Under the pieces are notes generated by a model. The model searched no databases, was not told the origin of the DNA, and saw only the letters and a program-made list of their open reading frames with translations. The position numbers were made by a program, and so were the translations under genes. From VXNE01 sp965261535 (GTDB lineage Bacteria; Pseudomonadota; Gammaproteobacteria; Pseudomonadales; Azotimanducaceae), in contig OZ253469.1 in assembly GCA_965261535.1 (NCBI GenBank), positions 3,596,001 through 3,660,000 of the forward strand: a stretch of 64,000 bases of DNA, given 5' to 3'. Position 1 is the stretch's first letter, and each line of letters begins with the position of its first letter. This document shows, one piece after another, positions 54,751 through 62,387 of the stretch.

Positions 54751-55001
54751 CCCTTGATCGGGACAAACAGTCTTTCAGGAACGTGAATTCAGTGATTTCG
54801 GCAACAGCAAGCCGTCCTCGCGACGCTGGTCTGCCGACGGCGTCGCTACCGGCGCAGTCGACGAAGTGCGGCGGCGGGCGCGTCCGCGAGGATGAAACGA
54901 CGATGCGTTGACCTTCCTTGAAGGAATTCCCGGAAGGCGATGTTTGAGACCTTCCAGGGAAACGAGAAGCCCTGGTCGGACAACTGAGCAGGGCTTTTTT
55001 T
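54751..55001 (+). ncRNA. Candidate small RNA of about 250 nt
   Basis: The stretch lies between a near-consensus promoter and an intrinsic terminator, AGCCCTG (54968-54974) / CAGGGCT (54989-54995) followed by seven T. It contains no convincing protein frame. Several short stems are visible, such as CCTTCCTTGAAGG (54912-54924), and GGA triplets recur. I do not recognise 6S, SRP, RNase P or tmRNA. It could be a free-standing regulatory RNA or the first of several RNAs upstream of the slipin gene. Confidence 0.6.
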
Positions 55002-55025
55002 GTGGCGTAAGGAACATTTGGATCG

Positions 55026-55140
55026 CGCCGCACCGAGAGTTTCGGTGCGGCGAGGGACGAGGCGGATGCCTTGTCCGACCTGGGGTTGGGCGGCGTGCGG
55101 CGTTCTGATGGCGCGGGTTCTTGAATCCCGCCCGGCGCAC
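55026..55140 (+). ncRNA. Structured RNA with tRNA-minihelix-like fold
   Basis: CGCCGCACCGA (55026-55036) and TCGGTGCGGCG (55042-55052) form an 11-pair hairpin with a five-base loop. At 55095-55140 an acceptor-like stem (GTGCGGCG with CGGCGCAC, one mismatch) encloses a T-arm-like hairpin, GCGGG-TTCTTGAAT-CCCGC. This is a tRNA half without D or anticodon arms. The identity of the RNA is not known. Confidence 0.4.
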
Positions 55141-55192
55141 TCACGCTACCCATCGCACGGTGTGTACCGAGCGGTCTGTGCGCACCCAACCT

Positions 55193-55260
55193 GTGGAATT
55201 AGCTCAAGGTAGAGCACCGGTCCTGCACTGGTTGTTGCCGGTTCGATTCCGGCATTCCAA
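55193..55260 (+). tRNA. tRNA-like cloverleaf, apparent anticodon CUG, atypical
   Basis: All four arms fold: acceptor GTGGAAT with ATTCCAA (first pair mismatched), T8-A9, D-stem GCTC/GAGC around the loop AAGGTA, anticodon stem ACCGG/CTGGT around TCCTGCA, a four-base variable loop, and T-stem GCCGG/CCGGC around a canonical TTCGATT. Position 33 is C instead of the near-universal U, base 26 is absent and CCA is not encoded. It is therefore either a degenerate tRNA-Gln or a tRNA mimic, like those beside bacterial RNA-repair and Y-RNA genes. Confidence 0.5.
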
Positions 55261-55628
55261 TAGGCGACTTCCTGTAAAGGAGTCACACGGCCTGGAACCG
55301 TGACTATCGCTGGTGACGAGCGTTATTCGTTACACGGGCGCCCGTTCCCGGCGCTTGCCCGCAAGGGCTGGCGCAGCAACGACGGAGCTGACGGGTGGCG
55401 TCGGTTCGGCCCTGCCGAGCCGGCCCGCCGACGTATCCGGCGCATCGCCCGCGAGCCGTCGCTCGAACGCTCCGGCCCTTTTTGGGGGTCGAGGCGAGAG
55501 AGTGACGGCCGCGCGCGGTACGTTCGATACGCCGGCACCATCGGTCCGCGACCCAGTTGTGGGAGCGGGCGCATTTTTTTGGAGAGCGAAGAGAAGAGCA
55601 GGCCATGTTGTTTGTTCAATAATTCATC

Positions 55629-56741
55629 GTGCTGAAGCACGAACGGGGACTCCTGTTCAAGGATGGGGACTTCATCCGTTTCCTGGAACCGGGGACGTAC
55701 CGCTTTCGCGGGCTGCGCCGACGCTACGACGTGGAGCGATTCGACCTGGCCGGGCCGTTGTTCACGCATCGACTCGTCGACTACCTGGTCGAGGCCGAGC
55801 GCGCAGACGTCGAGCGGCTGTTCACGTTGGTCGAGACCGGCGCAAACGAAGTGGCGGTGGTCTACCAGAATGAACGCGTCGCCGAGATCGTCGGCCCTGC
55901 GCGGCGCAAGCTGTACTGGAAGGGTCCGATCGAAACGCGCGTGGAACGGTTCGATCTGGACGCGGGTCTCGCGCTCGACGTGAAGCTTGTCCGCCAGCTT
56001 GCGGCCTTGATCTCTGTTCGAGGTTTGGATCAACATGGAGTCTACTCGCGCGAGGTGCCCGATGGGCACGCCGGGCTGCTGTATGTGGACGGCAAGCTGA
56101 CGGATTCGCTGGCGCCGGGCGTGCATGCGTTCTGGACCTATGGTCCTGGCGTGAAGGTGGATGTCGTGGACTTGCGGGTGCAGACGCTGGACGTGCAGGG
56201 TCAGGAGATCCTGACCCGCGACAAAGTCAGCCTGCGCGTCAACGTGACCGCAACCTATCGGTTCGTTGATGCCCATAAGGCCGTGCGTGCGGCGAAAGAC
56301 CCGCTGGATCACCTGTACAAGGAAATCCAGTTCGGCCTGCGCGGCGCGGTCGGCACGCGCACGCTCGATGCGTTGCTGGAGGACAAGTCGGTCATCGACC
56401 GAATTGTCGCCGAGCGCGTGGGTGAACGCTTCGCCGAAATCGGAATCGCCGTCGACAGCGTCGGCGTCAAGGACATCATCCTGCCGGGCGACATGAAAGA
56501 TCTGCTCGGCAAGGTGGTTGAAGCCGAAAAGGTGGCGCAAGCCAACGTGATCCGACGTCGCGAGGAAACCAACGCGACGCGGTCGTTGCTCAATACGGCC
56601 AAGGTCATGGAGAGCAATGCCGTGGCACTGCGACTGAAAGAGCTGGAGACGCTGGAAAAGGTCACCGAGAAGGTCGGCAACCTCTCGGTCTACGGCGGCC
56701 TGGACAGCGTGCTGAACGAGTTGGTTCGTCTGAAGCAGTGA
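55629..56741 (+). CDS. Slipin (SPFH/band 7 family) protein
   Basis: The 370-residue protein has HERGLLFKDGDFIRFLEPGT, a repeat of the same element at HAGLLYVDGKLTDSLAPGVH, the band 7 core VDVVDLRVQTLDVQGQEILT and then DKVSLRVNVTATYRF. The C-terminal helix contains EAEKVAQANVIRRREETNAT. Slipins normally form membrane-bound oligomers, and some occur in RtcR-controlled RNA-repair loci. An ATG at 55605 with AGCAGG upstream starts the same frame but is stopped after five codons by TAA, so translation must begin at the GTG at 55629 or the gene has a nonsense change. The tRNA-like structures upstream fit an RNA-repair link, which is inferred. Confidence 0.75.
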   Translation: MLKHERGLLFKDGDFIRFLEPGTYRFRGLRRRYDVERFDLAGPLFTHRLVDYLVEAERADVERLFTLVETGANEVAVVYQNERVAEIVGPARRKLYWKGPIETRVERFDLDAGLALDVKLVRQLAALISVRGLDQHGVYSREVPDGHAGLLYVDGKLTDSLAPGVHAFWTYGPGVKVDVVDLRVQTLDVQGQEILTRDKVSLRVNVTATYRFVDAHKAVRAAKDPLDHLYKEIQFGLRGAVGTRTLDALLEDKSVIDRIVAERVGERFAEIGIAVDSVGVKDIILPGDMKDLLGKVVEAEKVAQANVIRRREETNATRSLLNTAKVMESNAVALRLKELETLEKVTEKVGNLSVYGGLDSVLNELVRLKQ

Positions 56742-56759
56742 GTTCACGTTGGGGGAGCG

Positions 56760-56950
56760 GGAGGTTCGCCGCCTGCTTCCCCCTTTTTCCCGTTGACGGG
56801 GAATGACGAGAGTGACTTTGGCGGCAGGGGCAGCCGGTGTCGACGCCGACCAGGAAGAAGTACATGGAAGATCTCGATCCGGTCGGGTTCGCGGCAATGC
56901 TCCACGGGAACGGGCTTCCTAACGCCATCGTGACGCGGCACACTTGCGCC
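56760..56950 (+). repeat. Degenerate duplicate of the zeta-module antitoxin start
   Basis: This intergenic stretch matches the region around 57420-57560: both have GACGGG, then GAGTGACTTT or AAGTGACTTT, then GTCGAC.CCGACCA.GAAGAAG and GATCT.GATCCGGTCG. In the genuine copy these bases encode STKKKYIEDLDPVEFM; here the frame is broken. It shows a partial tandem duplication spanning the VOC gene. Confidence 0.6.
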
Positions 56951-56996
56951 CGGCAAGTCTCAAGGTCCCCGTGAAAGAACCCAACAAGGAGTACCC

Positions 56997-57365
56997 ATGC
57001 CCGACTACGACGGCACGATCGCCCTTTCCATCCCCGTGCAGGATCTCGATGCATCACTGGCCTGGTTCTCCGACAAGCTGGGCTTCCAGGAGATGTTCAA
57101 GGTCGCCGAAGCCGGCTGGGCGGAGGTAAGCACACCCGCTGAGGGCGTCACCATCGGCCTCAACCAGGGTGCAGAGGGGACCGGCGGTGGCTCGACGCCG
57201 GTGTTCGGGGTCGAAGACATTGACGCCGCGCGCGCCGAACTCGAGGCCAAGGGCGTGCCGTTCGACGGCGACACCATTGAGCTTCCCGGCATGGTCAAGC
57301 TGGCGACGTTCCTCGACCCGGACTGCAATCGCTACATGTTCGCCCAGTCGCTGATGGACGGATAA
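56997..57365 (+). CDS. VOC-family (glyoxalase/dioxygenase-like) protein
   Basis: The 122-residue protein covers one complete VOC unit: IALSIPVQDLDASLAWFSDK, LGFQEMFKV, AGWAEVSTPAEGVTIGLNQG, then VFGVEDIDAARAELEAKGVP and TFLDPDCNRYMFAQSLM. The fold binds metal and small molecules (glyoxalase, bleomycin resistance, ring-cleavage enzymes). Metal ligands are not fully evident, so the reaction is open. It has AAGGAG before the ATG. It lies between the two copies of the duplicated antitoxin region. Confidence 0.75.
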   Translation: MPDYDGTIALSIPVQDLDASLAWFSDKLGFQEMFKVAEAGWAEVSTPAEGVTIGLNQGAEGTGGGSTPVFGVEDIDAARAELEAKGVPFDGDTIELPGMVKLATFLDPDCNRYMFAQSLMDG

Positions 57366-57480
57366 GCCGCGACCCTCGGATGCGGGTGGCTCTTCGCCAT
57401 GGTGTCTCCGCGTTGAGCTTTTCCAGTCGACGGGCAAGGCCCTATCATCGACGAAAGTGACTTTCCGACGGGGACAATCG

Positions 57481-57741
57481 ATGCCGAAGTCGACCAAGAA
57501 GAAGTACATCGAGGATCTTGATCCGGTCGAGTTCATGGCGGTCCTGGACGAGGGCGGCCGCAAGTTCAACGAGGAATGCGATCGGTTGGGAATATCACGC
57601 GTGATCGAGATCGACGGAGAGACGGTGCTGTACCACCCCGACGGGTCGCATACGCCGATGCCGGACCCGGATGATCGAGAGGCCGTCCTAGCCCTGTTCC
57701 GGCGGTACAAGGTGTCTCTGGATGGCGTTCGATACCACTGA
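57481..57741 (+). CDS. Antitoxin-like partner of the zeta toxin
   Basis: The small acidic protein of 86 residues starts MPKSTKKKYIEDLDPVEFMA, with VLYHPDGSHTPMPDPDDREA further on. It precedes the zeta toxin gene and overlaps its start by 20 bases, the usual layout of a toxin-antitoxin operon. The sequence is not the classic epsilon antitoxin; the role is inferred from the position. A second, degenerate copy of its first half lies at 56760-56950. Confidence 0.6.
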   Translation: MPKSTKKKYIEDLDPVEFMAVLDEGGRKFNEECDRLGISRVIEIDGETVLYHPDGSHTPMPDPDDREAVLALFRRYKVSLDGVRYH

Positions 57742-58429
57742 TCGGCCGCGCTTTACGCTCTTTGCGGGTCCGAACGGGGCGGGCAAGACCACGGCGTACC
57801 GGCGCTTTCTGGACGCCGGCTTTGAGGCTGCCGAATACCTGAACCCAGACGACATCGCGAAATCGCTTGCGCAGAACTCGAGCGAGACCGCTGTAGAAGT
57901 TAGGACCGGGCGGGAGGTGATTCGGCGCACGCGATCCCTGATCGCCGCGCGCCAGCCGTTTGTGCGCGAGACCACGTTGTCGGGTCGGGAAATCCTTCGC
58001 AGCGTTTCCGCTGCGCGCGCCGCGGGCTATCGCGTCGTGGTGGTGTTCATCGGGATTCGGTCGACAAGAACGGCCAGGAGCCGAGTAACGTTTCGCGTCG
58101 CCTCGGGCGGTCACGACATTTCGAGGCAAGTCCAGGAACGGCGTCTCCCGCGTTCGCTGGACAACGCGCGTCGAGTCGCCGGCATTGCCGACGTCGTTTA
58201 CTTCGTGGACAACGCGGGGCTGCAGCACAAATTGGTGGCGACCGTCTGTGAGGGCACGATCACCTTTCTGGATCCTCCTCAATCCGATTGGCTGGAACGG
58301 GCGACCGCTGGATTGCCGCGGGCACCGTCGCTCTTTTCGCGTGACGAGGCATTGTTGCGGTTGCGCGAGGCGGAGAGATTGTCGGACAGCCTGCGCGTGC
58401 GAGAGGGCCAGTCCGCATACTCGGCGTGA
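57722..58429 (+). CDS. Zeta-toxin family kinase
   Basis: The 235-residue protein has Walker A FTLFAGPNGAGKTTAYRRFL at the start, then AAEYLNPDDIAKSLAQNSSE. FVRETTLSGREILRSVSAAR follows, with the acidic residue of the UNAG-binding region. RVVVVFIGIRSTRTARSRVT, ISRQVQERRLPRSLDNARRV (lid arginines) and VYFVDNAGLQHKLV complete it. Zeta toxins phosphorylate UDP-N-acetylglucosamine and block cell-wall synthesis. Its last codons (EGQSAYSA) lie inside a repeat that recurs at 60.7 kb. Confidence 0.75.
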   Translation: MAFDTTDRPRFTLFAGPNGAGKTTAYRRFLDAGFEAAEYLNPDDIAKSLAQNSSETAVEVRTGREVIRRTRSLIAARQPFVRETTLSGREILRSVSAARAAGYRVVVVFIGIRSTRTARSRVTFRVASGGHDISRQVQERRLPRSLDNARRVAGIADVVYFVDNAGLQHKLVATVCEGTITFLDPPQSDWLERATAGLPRAPSLFSRDEALLRLREAERLSDSLRVREGQSAYSA

Positions 58430-58526
58430 CCTGAGGGGCGACTGGCCGGAATCGAAGCTGCCCACCTTTTGCGGATTTCTTGCACCTTCTTCCGCATGTG
58501 GTCCCGCTAGCATCTGCTTCATCTGC
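58400..58526 (+). repeat. Direct repeat, copy 1 (end of zeta gene and upstream of the repeat protein)
   Basis: This roughly 125-base segment matches 60715-60838 with about four in five bases identical. The longest shared blocks are TTTCTTGCACCTTC, CCGCATG and TAGCAT.TGCTTCATC. Copy 1 covers the last ten codons of the zeta gene and the leader of the 58.5-kb gene. Confidence 0.7.
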
Positions 58527-58546
58527 TTTGGAAACGCGGAGTGTGT

Positions 58547-60196
58547 ATGCGCGTGGTGCTGACGGCGGCTCTCGCAGGGGCGGTCTGGCTTTGGTGGCCG
58601 CTTGAGGCCACGGTTCCGGGAACAGATGACGATGGCGCGGCTGCGTCGGGCGCGTCGAAGGTCGCGGTCGCGCAGCCCGGGCGCCTGGATGCCAGCGGCG
58701 TGGAACCGCTGCTGACGCTGGCCCGTCGCGCCCCGGAGGAGGCTTGGCTGCGCGCCGCCGCGATGGAGGAGTCGGCGGCGCGCAGGCCCACGCTCAAAAT
58801 CATAGCGACGCTGTGGGTCGCACGGGACCCGAGCGGCGCAATGAGCGCCTTCGAGGCCATGGACCGGGATCTGTTCCCGGCGGACTGGATGTTCGAGATG
58901 CTGGCCCGGGGATTGGTCGTGGACGAGCAAGCGGCCGCCGATTGGGCGTTGGCGACCACCGGCGGGCGGCGCCCCTTGCTGATTCCCGGTGCCATCGACT
59001 GGCTCTTGAAGCACGCGGACAATCGCGAGCCGGCGATAGCCCTCGCAGGACGCGTGTTCCGGCGCTGGGCCCAGGACGAGCCGGCCGACGCATGGGAAGC
59101 TGCGGCGACGAGTCGCCTCGCGGGTGAAAGGGATTCACTGCGCCGGGTGGCCGAGGCTTGGTTCGAGGTCGACCCGCGGGCGGCGTTGGATGCCGCCGTA
59201 TCCGATAATCTGTGGCAAAACCGCTGGGTTCCGGACCTCGTTGCGCAATGGGCCGAAGCGGCCCCTCGCGCGGCCACGGAATGGGCGCTGGCGCTAACGC
59301 CCGGGCCGTACGATCCCAGCATTGACGAGGTCAGCAGGTTCGGCGACCGTGCCAAGCTGTTGGCTCCGGCGCTCGCGGCGCTGTCCGTGGCGGCGCCGGA
59401 CGAGGCGTTCGCTGCCGTTCAGGAGTTCGGCGAGGCCCAGAGGAATCAGATTCACTACAACCCAAGGTATCGGCAGCAGTTGCGCAAGCTGCTGGGCGAC
59501 GATCCGCGGGAATTGGCCGCGTGGCTCGCTCGGCAGCCGGACGAGGACCTGCGGATCAGCCAGGCGATGTTGATCGCAGAGTTGTACAGGGAGACCAATC
59601 CACACGAGGCCCTGCAGTGGGCGCTGGAGCTACCCCTGAAGGAGTCGGGGCAGGCCCTACGTGCCCTCGTTGGGTCCATCGCCGAAGAGAATCCGCACCA
59701 CGCCGAGGACATCGTGCTCGGCCTGGTCGAAGCCGACGCGCAAATTCCGGCGGCGCTAAGCTTGTTGCCGCATTGGACCGATGAGCTCGGCCCGGCGGCC
59801 GCATACGAGTGGTCGGTCGAGAACCTGTCAGCGGCTGTTCGCCGAGAGATGAACCACGGGCTGTTTGGGTACTGGTTTTTCCTGGATCCGGTCTGGGCAG
59901 TTTCCGCCTTGGAGGACATCGCAAACTCCGACGAACGTCTGAAGGCGGGAAGCCAGGCTCTTGTGACCATATTCATGGGAATCGACGGGGACGATACGCC
60001 ACAACAGCGGCGCGAGCGGATGCTCGCGCTTGATCGCCTGTACCAGGGTCTTATGAGCATTGCGCCCCCCAACGCAGGGAGCGACGCTGGAGACTTCGCG
60101 TCCTACAAGCTCTACCACTACTGGAAGGACATCGATCCGGAGCGGGCATCGAAATACAGGGAGCAGGCGGAGCGTTATGATGGCCCTACACAGTAG
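58547..60196 (+). CDS. Exported or membrane-anchored helical-repeat protein
   Basis: The 549-residue protein starts MRVVLTAALAGAVWLWWPLE, a signal anchor or signal peptide. The rest is an alpha-helical array in which a unit of about 30-40 residues recurs: DPSGAMSAFEAMD, EQAAADWALATTGG, EPADAWEAAATSRL, DPRAALDAAVSD, NPHEALQWALELP, GPAAAYEWSVENL. The pattern (P.A.WA.....) resembles TPR/HEAT-like scaffolds. No catalytic motif was found. It may act as a periplasmic protein-binding scaffold. Its leader is duplicated upstream of the CreD-like gene, so the two may respond to the same regulator. Confidence 0.6.
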   Translation: MRVVLTAALAGAVWLWWPLEATVPGTDDDGAAASGASKVAVAQPGRLDASGVEPLLTLARRAPEEAWLRAAAMEESAARRPTLKIIATLWVARDPSGAMSAFEAMDRDLFPADWMFEMLARGLVVDEQAAADWALATTGGRRPLLIPGAIDWLLKHADNREPAIALAGRVFRRWAQDEPADAWEAAATSRLAGERDSLRRVAEAWFEVDPRAALDAAVSDNLWQNRWVPDLVAQWAEAAPRAATEWALALTPGPYDPSIDEVSRFGDRAKLLAPALAALSVAAPDEAFAAVQEFGEAQRNQIHYNPRYRQQLRKLLGDDPRELAAWLARQPDEDLRISQAMLIAELYRETNPHEALQWALELPLKESGQALRALVGSIAEENPHHAEDIVLGLVEADAQIPAALSLLPHWTDELGPAAAYEWSVENLSAAVRREMNHGLFGYWFFLDPVWAVSALEDIANSDERLKAGSQALVTIFMGIDGDDTPQQRRERMLALDRLYQGLMSIAPPNAGSDAGDFASYKLYHYWKDIDPERASKYREQAERYDGPTQ

Positions 60197-60357
60197 ACCT
60201 GATTCCGGACCTTGTCCTCGAAGATGAGCATGCCCTCGAAGTCGTACCAAGACTCCCTGCCCTGGCGCGGTTGCGCATATAAAGCCAATCCGACGTGAGA
60301 CAACCCAATATCTTGCGTTGCCCAATGCCGGCGACACCTGGTGAAACTGAGCCCTGA

Positions 60358-60663
60358 ATGATCAAGAGATTTGTCAGCGGGGATTACGGACTCACAAAGA
60401 CCTACTGGTTTGGTTTGCTCTCTCTCGTGGGTACCAGCGTCGCCGTTTTTTTCGTCGTACTCGCGTTGGGCTCGGTCGCCCGCAGTGCGTTCAGGCTAGA
60501 GGGCGTGTACTTCGTTTTGCTGTGCGTGATCTCGGTGAGCATTTGGCAGGCATCGGGGAAGCACCAAGGACGGCCAGCCTGGGCTTTTTTGGCGAAAGGG
60601 ACGGTCGTCGTGCTGTGGGTGGGCGAAATTGTCAGAAGCGTGTACCTTCTCGCGATTCTGTAG
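60358..60663 (+). CDS. Small membrane protein, three segments
   Basis: The 101-residue protein has three hydrophobic segments: YWFGLLSLVGTSVAVFFVVL, VYFVLLCVISVSIWQA and GTVVVLWVGEIVRSVYLLAI. The N-terminus is MIKRFVSGDYGLTKTYW. No family was recognised. It sits between the helical-repeat gene and the second copy of the direct repeat, and it lacks a strong ribosome-binding site. Confidence 0.55.
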   Translation: MIKRFVSGDYGLTKTYWFGLLSLVGTSVAVFFVVLALGSVARSAFRLEGVYFVLLCVISVSIWQASGKHQGRPAWAFLAKGTVVVLWVGEIVRSVYLLAIL

Positions 60664-60714
60664 CGCTTGCGATGGTGGGTGGTCGACATTCGGCCAGCCT
60701 GGGCCTCGGATTGG

Positions 60715-60838
60715 GCGAGGGCCGGTCCGCGTACTCGAGGTGACCTCGGAGCGGTCACCCGGAATTGAGACTGTCCACCATTTGCGGGTTTCTTGCACCT
60801 TCCTCCGCATGCGCTTCCCTAGCATTTGCTTCATCGGC
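60715..60838 (+). repeat. Direct repeat, copy 2 (upstream of the CreD-like gene)
   Basis: This copy matches 58400-58526. It includes a decayed version of the zeta C-terminus (EGRSAYSR then TGA at 60741-60743), which shows the duplication started inside the zeta gene. The CreD-like gene starts 23 bases after the repeat. Confidence 0.7.
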
Positions 60839-60860
60839 AATTGGAAGCGTCGAGTTGCAC

Positions 60861-62228
60861 ATGGGTACAGAAAAGTCGGATTCACCATCCCAGTCTTCGC
60901 CTGCGGGCAGCCGGGTCTTTCGGTTCGACCCGCGCTCCATTTCATTTCGGTTCGTCGTCGTGGGGGCTGTCATCGTCGCGTCGATGATTCCGCTGCAGCT
61001 CGTGAGCTGCACCGTCGACGATCGCGAGTGGTACCGCAACAAGGCCGTTCGGGACGTAGCCGCCGCCTGGGGCGGCCAACAGCGCATCGCCGGGCCAATC
61101 ATGGTTATCCCTATCGACAATAGCGAGAGCGAGGACGGCGGGGAACACTACGTGGCGGTGATGCCTGAGCGGTTCGACATTTCCGTCGATACCCATCACG
61201 AGGTGCGTCATCGCGGGATATTCGAGACGCTGATTCTCAGCGCCGACATTAACGCCGAAGGGGCGTTCACTCCCTTGGACGCGGAAGCGCTTCGGGCCCG
61301 GTTCGGCGCACTCCGCCTGGATCTGACGTCGCTGGCTATTGGTATTTCAGACCCGCGAGGTATCCGGGAGGCGACCCTCGTTTGGAGAGAGGGAGAGGTG
61401 CCTTTGAGCGCTACTTCGGGTCACGGGTCCGGACCCATTCAGGGAGGGCTTGAAAGCGAGTTGGGGGATGCTGCGGCGCGTGGCGGCGCCTTTTCGCTAA
61501 AGATCTCCCTGCGCGGGATGGAACGCTTCTCGGTGGTGCCGGTGGGTGACATTTCGATGGTGGCGATGCAGTCCACTTGGCCACATCCGAGTTTCGATGG
61601 CGGCTTGCTTCCAGACACACGCGACGTCACGCCAGATGGTTTTACCGCTTCGTGGACCGCGCGCGACCTGGCGCGGGGGTTCCCGAGTGTGATGCGGTTT
61701 TCGTCGACTGAAGACGACGACTACTTTGAGGGCAAGGACGATTACTTTGAGGGCAAGGACCTGGGGTTCACCGTCTTCGAGCCCGTCGATCTGTATAGCA
61801 GCGTCGAGCGGAGCATCAAGTACGGCGTGCTGTTCGTGGTGTTGACCCTGGTGAGCGTGCTGTGTCTCGAGCTATCGACCGGCATTCGATTCCACTTCGT
61901 GCAGTACTGCGTGACGAGCGTCGCCCTGGTGCTTTTCTTCCTTACGCTGCTGGCGCTTGCGGAACACGTCGGGTTCACGTTGGGCTATGTCGCGGCGGCT
62001 GTCGTGCTTACCGGAATGATTGGTTGGTATGTTCACGGCTCGACCGGCAACCATCGGCTCGCAGCCGCGTCGTTCGGATCCCTGGCAGTCTTGTACGCCG
62101 GGCTTTATACGTTGCTGCGGCTGGAGGATTTCGCGCTTCTTGTCGGGACCGTCGTGCTGCTTGCGGCGCTGGGAATGCTCATGCGCGTGACGCGCGGGTT
62201 GACGCCTGGTCTGGGAGAGGGGGCATAG
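60861..62228 (+). CDS. CreD-like inner-membrane protein
   Basis: The 455-residue protein matches the CreD (inner membrane protein, cell-envelope integrity) build. One membrane segment near residue 30 (VVVGAVIVASMIPLQLVS) is followed by REWYRNKAVRDVAAAWGGQQ and RIAGPIMVIP, a periplasmic domain of about 270 residues (GAFSLKISLRGMERFSVVPV and TASWTARDLARGFP), then six C-terminal membrane segments (KYGVLFVVLTLVSVLCLELS, HFVQYCVTSVALVLFFLTLL). A tandem 18-base repeat (61713-61759) encodes DDYFEGK twice. CreD overproduction in E. coli gives colicin E2 tolerance; its biochemical function is unknown. No creBC genes are near. Confidence 0.75.
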   Translation: MGTEKSDSPSQSSPAGSRVFRFDPRSISFRFVVVGAVIVASMIPLQLVSCTVDDREWYRNKAVRDVAAAWGGQQRIAGPIMVIPIDNSESEDGGEHYVAVMPERFDISVDTHHEVRHRGIFETLILSADINAEGAFTPLDAEALRARFGALRLDLTSLAIGISDPRGIREATLVWREGEVPLSATSGHGSGPIQGGLESELGDAAARGGAFSLKISLRGMERFSVVPVGDISMVAMQSTWPHPSFDGGLLPDTRDVTPDGFTASWTARDLARGFPSVMRFSSTEDDDYFEGKDDYFEGKDLGFTVFEPVDLYSSVERSIKYGVLFVVLTLVSVLCLELSTGIRFHFVQYCVTSVALVLFFLTLLALAEHVGFTLGYVAAAVVLTGMIGWYVHGSTGNHRLAAASFGSLAVLYAGLYTLLRLEDFALLVGTVVLLAALGMLMRVTRGLTPGLGEGA

Positions 62229-62235
62229 GCCGTCG

Positions 62236-62305
62236 CCCCTCGGGATCGGCCTCGCTTTGTGATCACCACCCCTAGGGGGCGGAAGCGAGACGTACTGCCG
62301 AGGGG
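62236..62305. terminator. Nested inverted repeats between convergent genes
   Basis: CCCCTCGG (62236-62243) pairs with CCGAGGGG (62298-62305). Inside it CTCGCTT (62251-62257) pairs with AAGCGAG (62283-62289), and the centre contains the palindrome CCCCTAGGGG (62269-62278). It lies between the convergent CreD-like and CoA-transferase genes, so a bidirectional terminator is likely, although no T-run follows directly. Confidence 0.45.
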
Positions 62306-62387
62306 CCAATAGGCGCGACTTTAGTGGTCTGTTTCAGTGTCGTCAAGATCACTTCGATCGATTTGTTTCGAGCTGGGACTCTGTTCG

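Noticed and set aside
54751..55001. CsrB/RsmZ-type RNA because of several GGA triplets
   Set aside because: Only a handful of GGA occur in 250 GC-rich bases and they are not regularly in hairpin loops.
55260..55605. Sigma-54 (RtcR-type) promoter upstream of slipin
   Set aside because: No good match to TGGCAC-N5-TTGCA/T was found in the leader.
55323..56897. 524-codon minus-strand frame over slipin
   Set aside because: It is the complement of the slipin gene, which has clear band 7 motifs; the minus frame has none.
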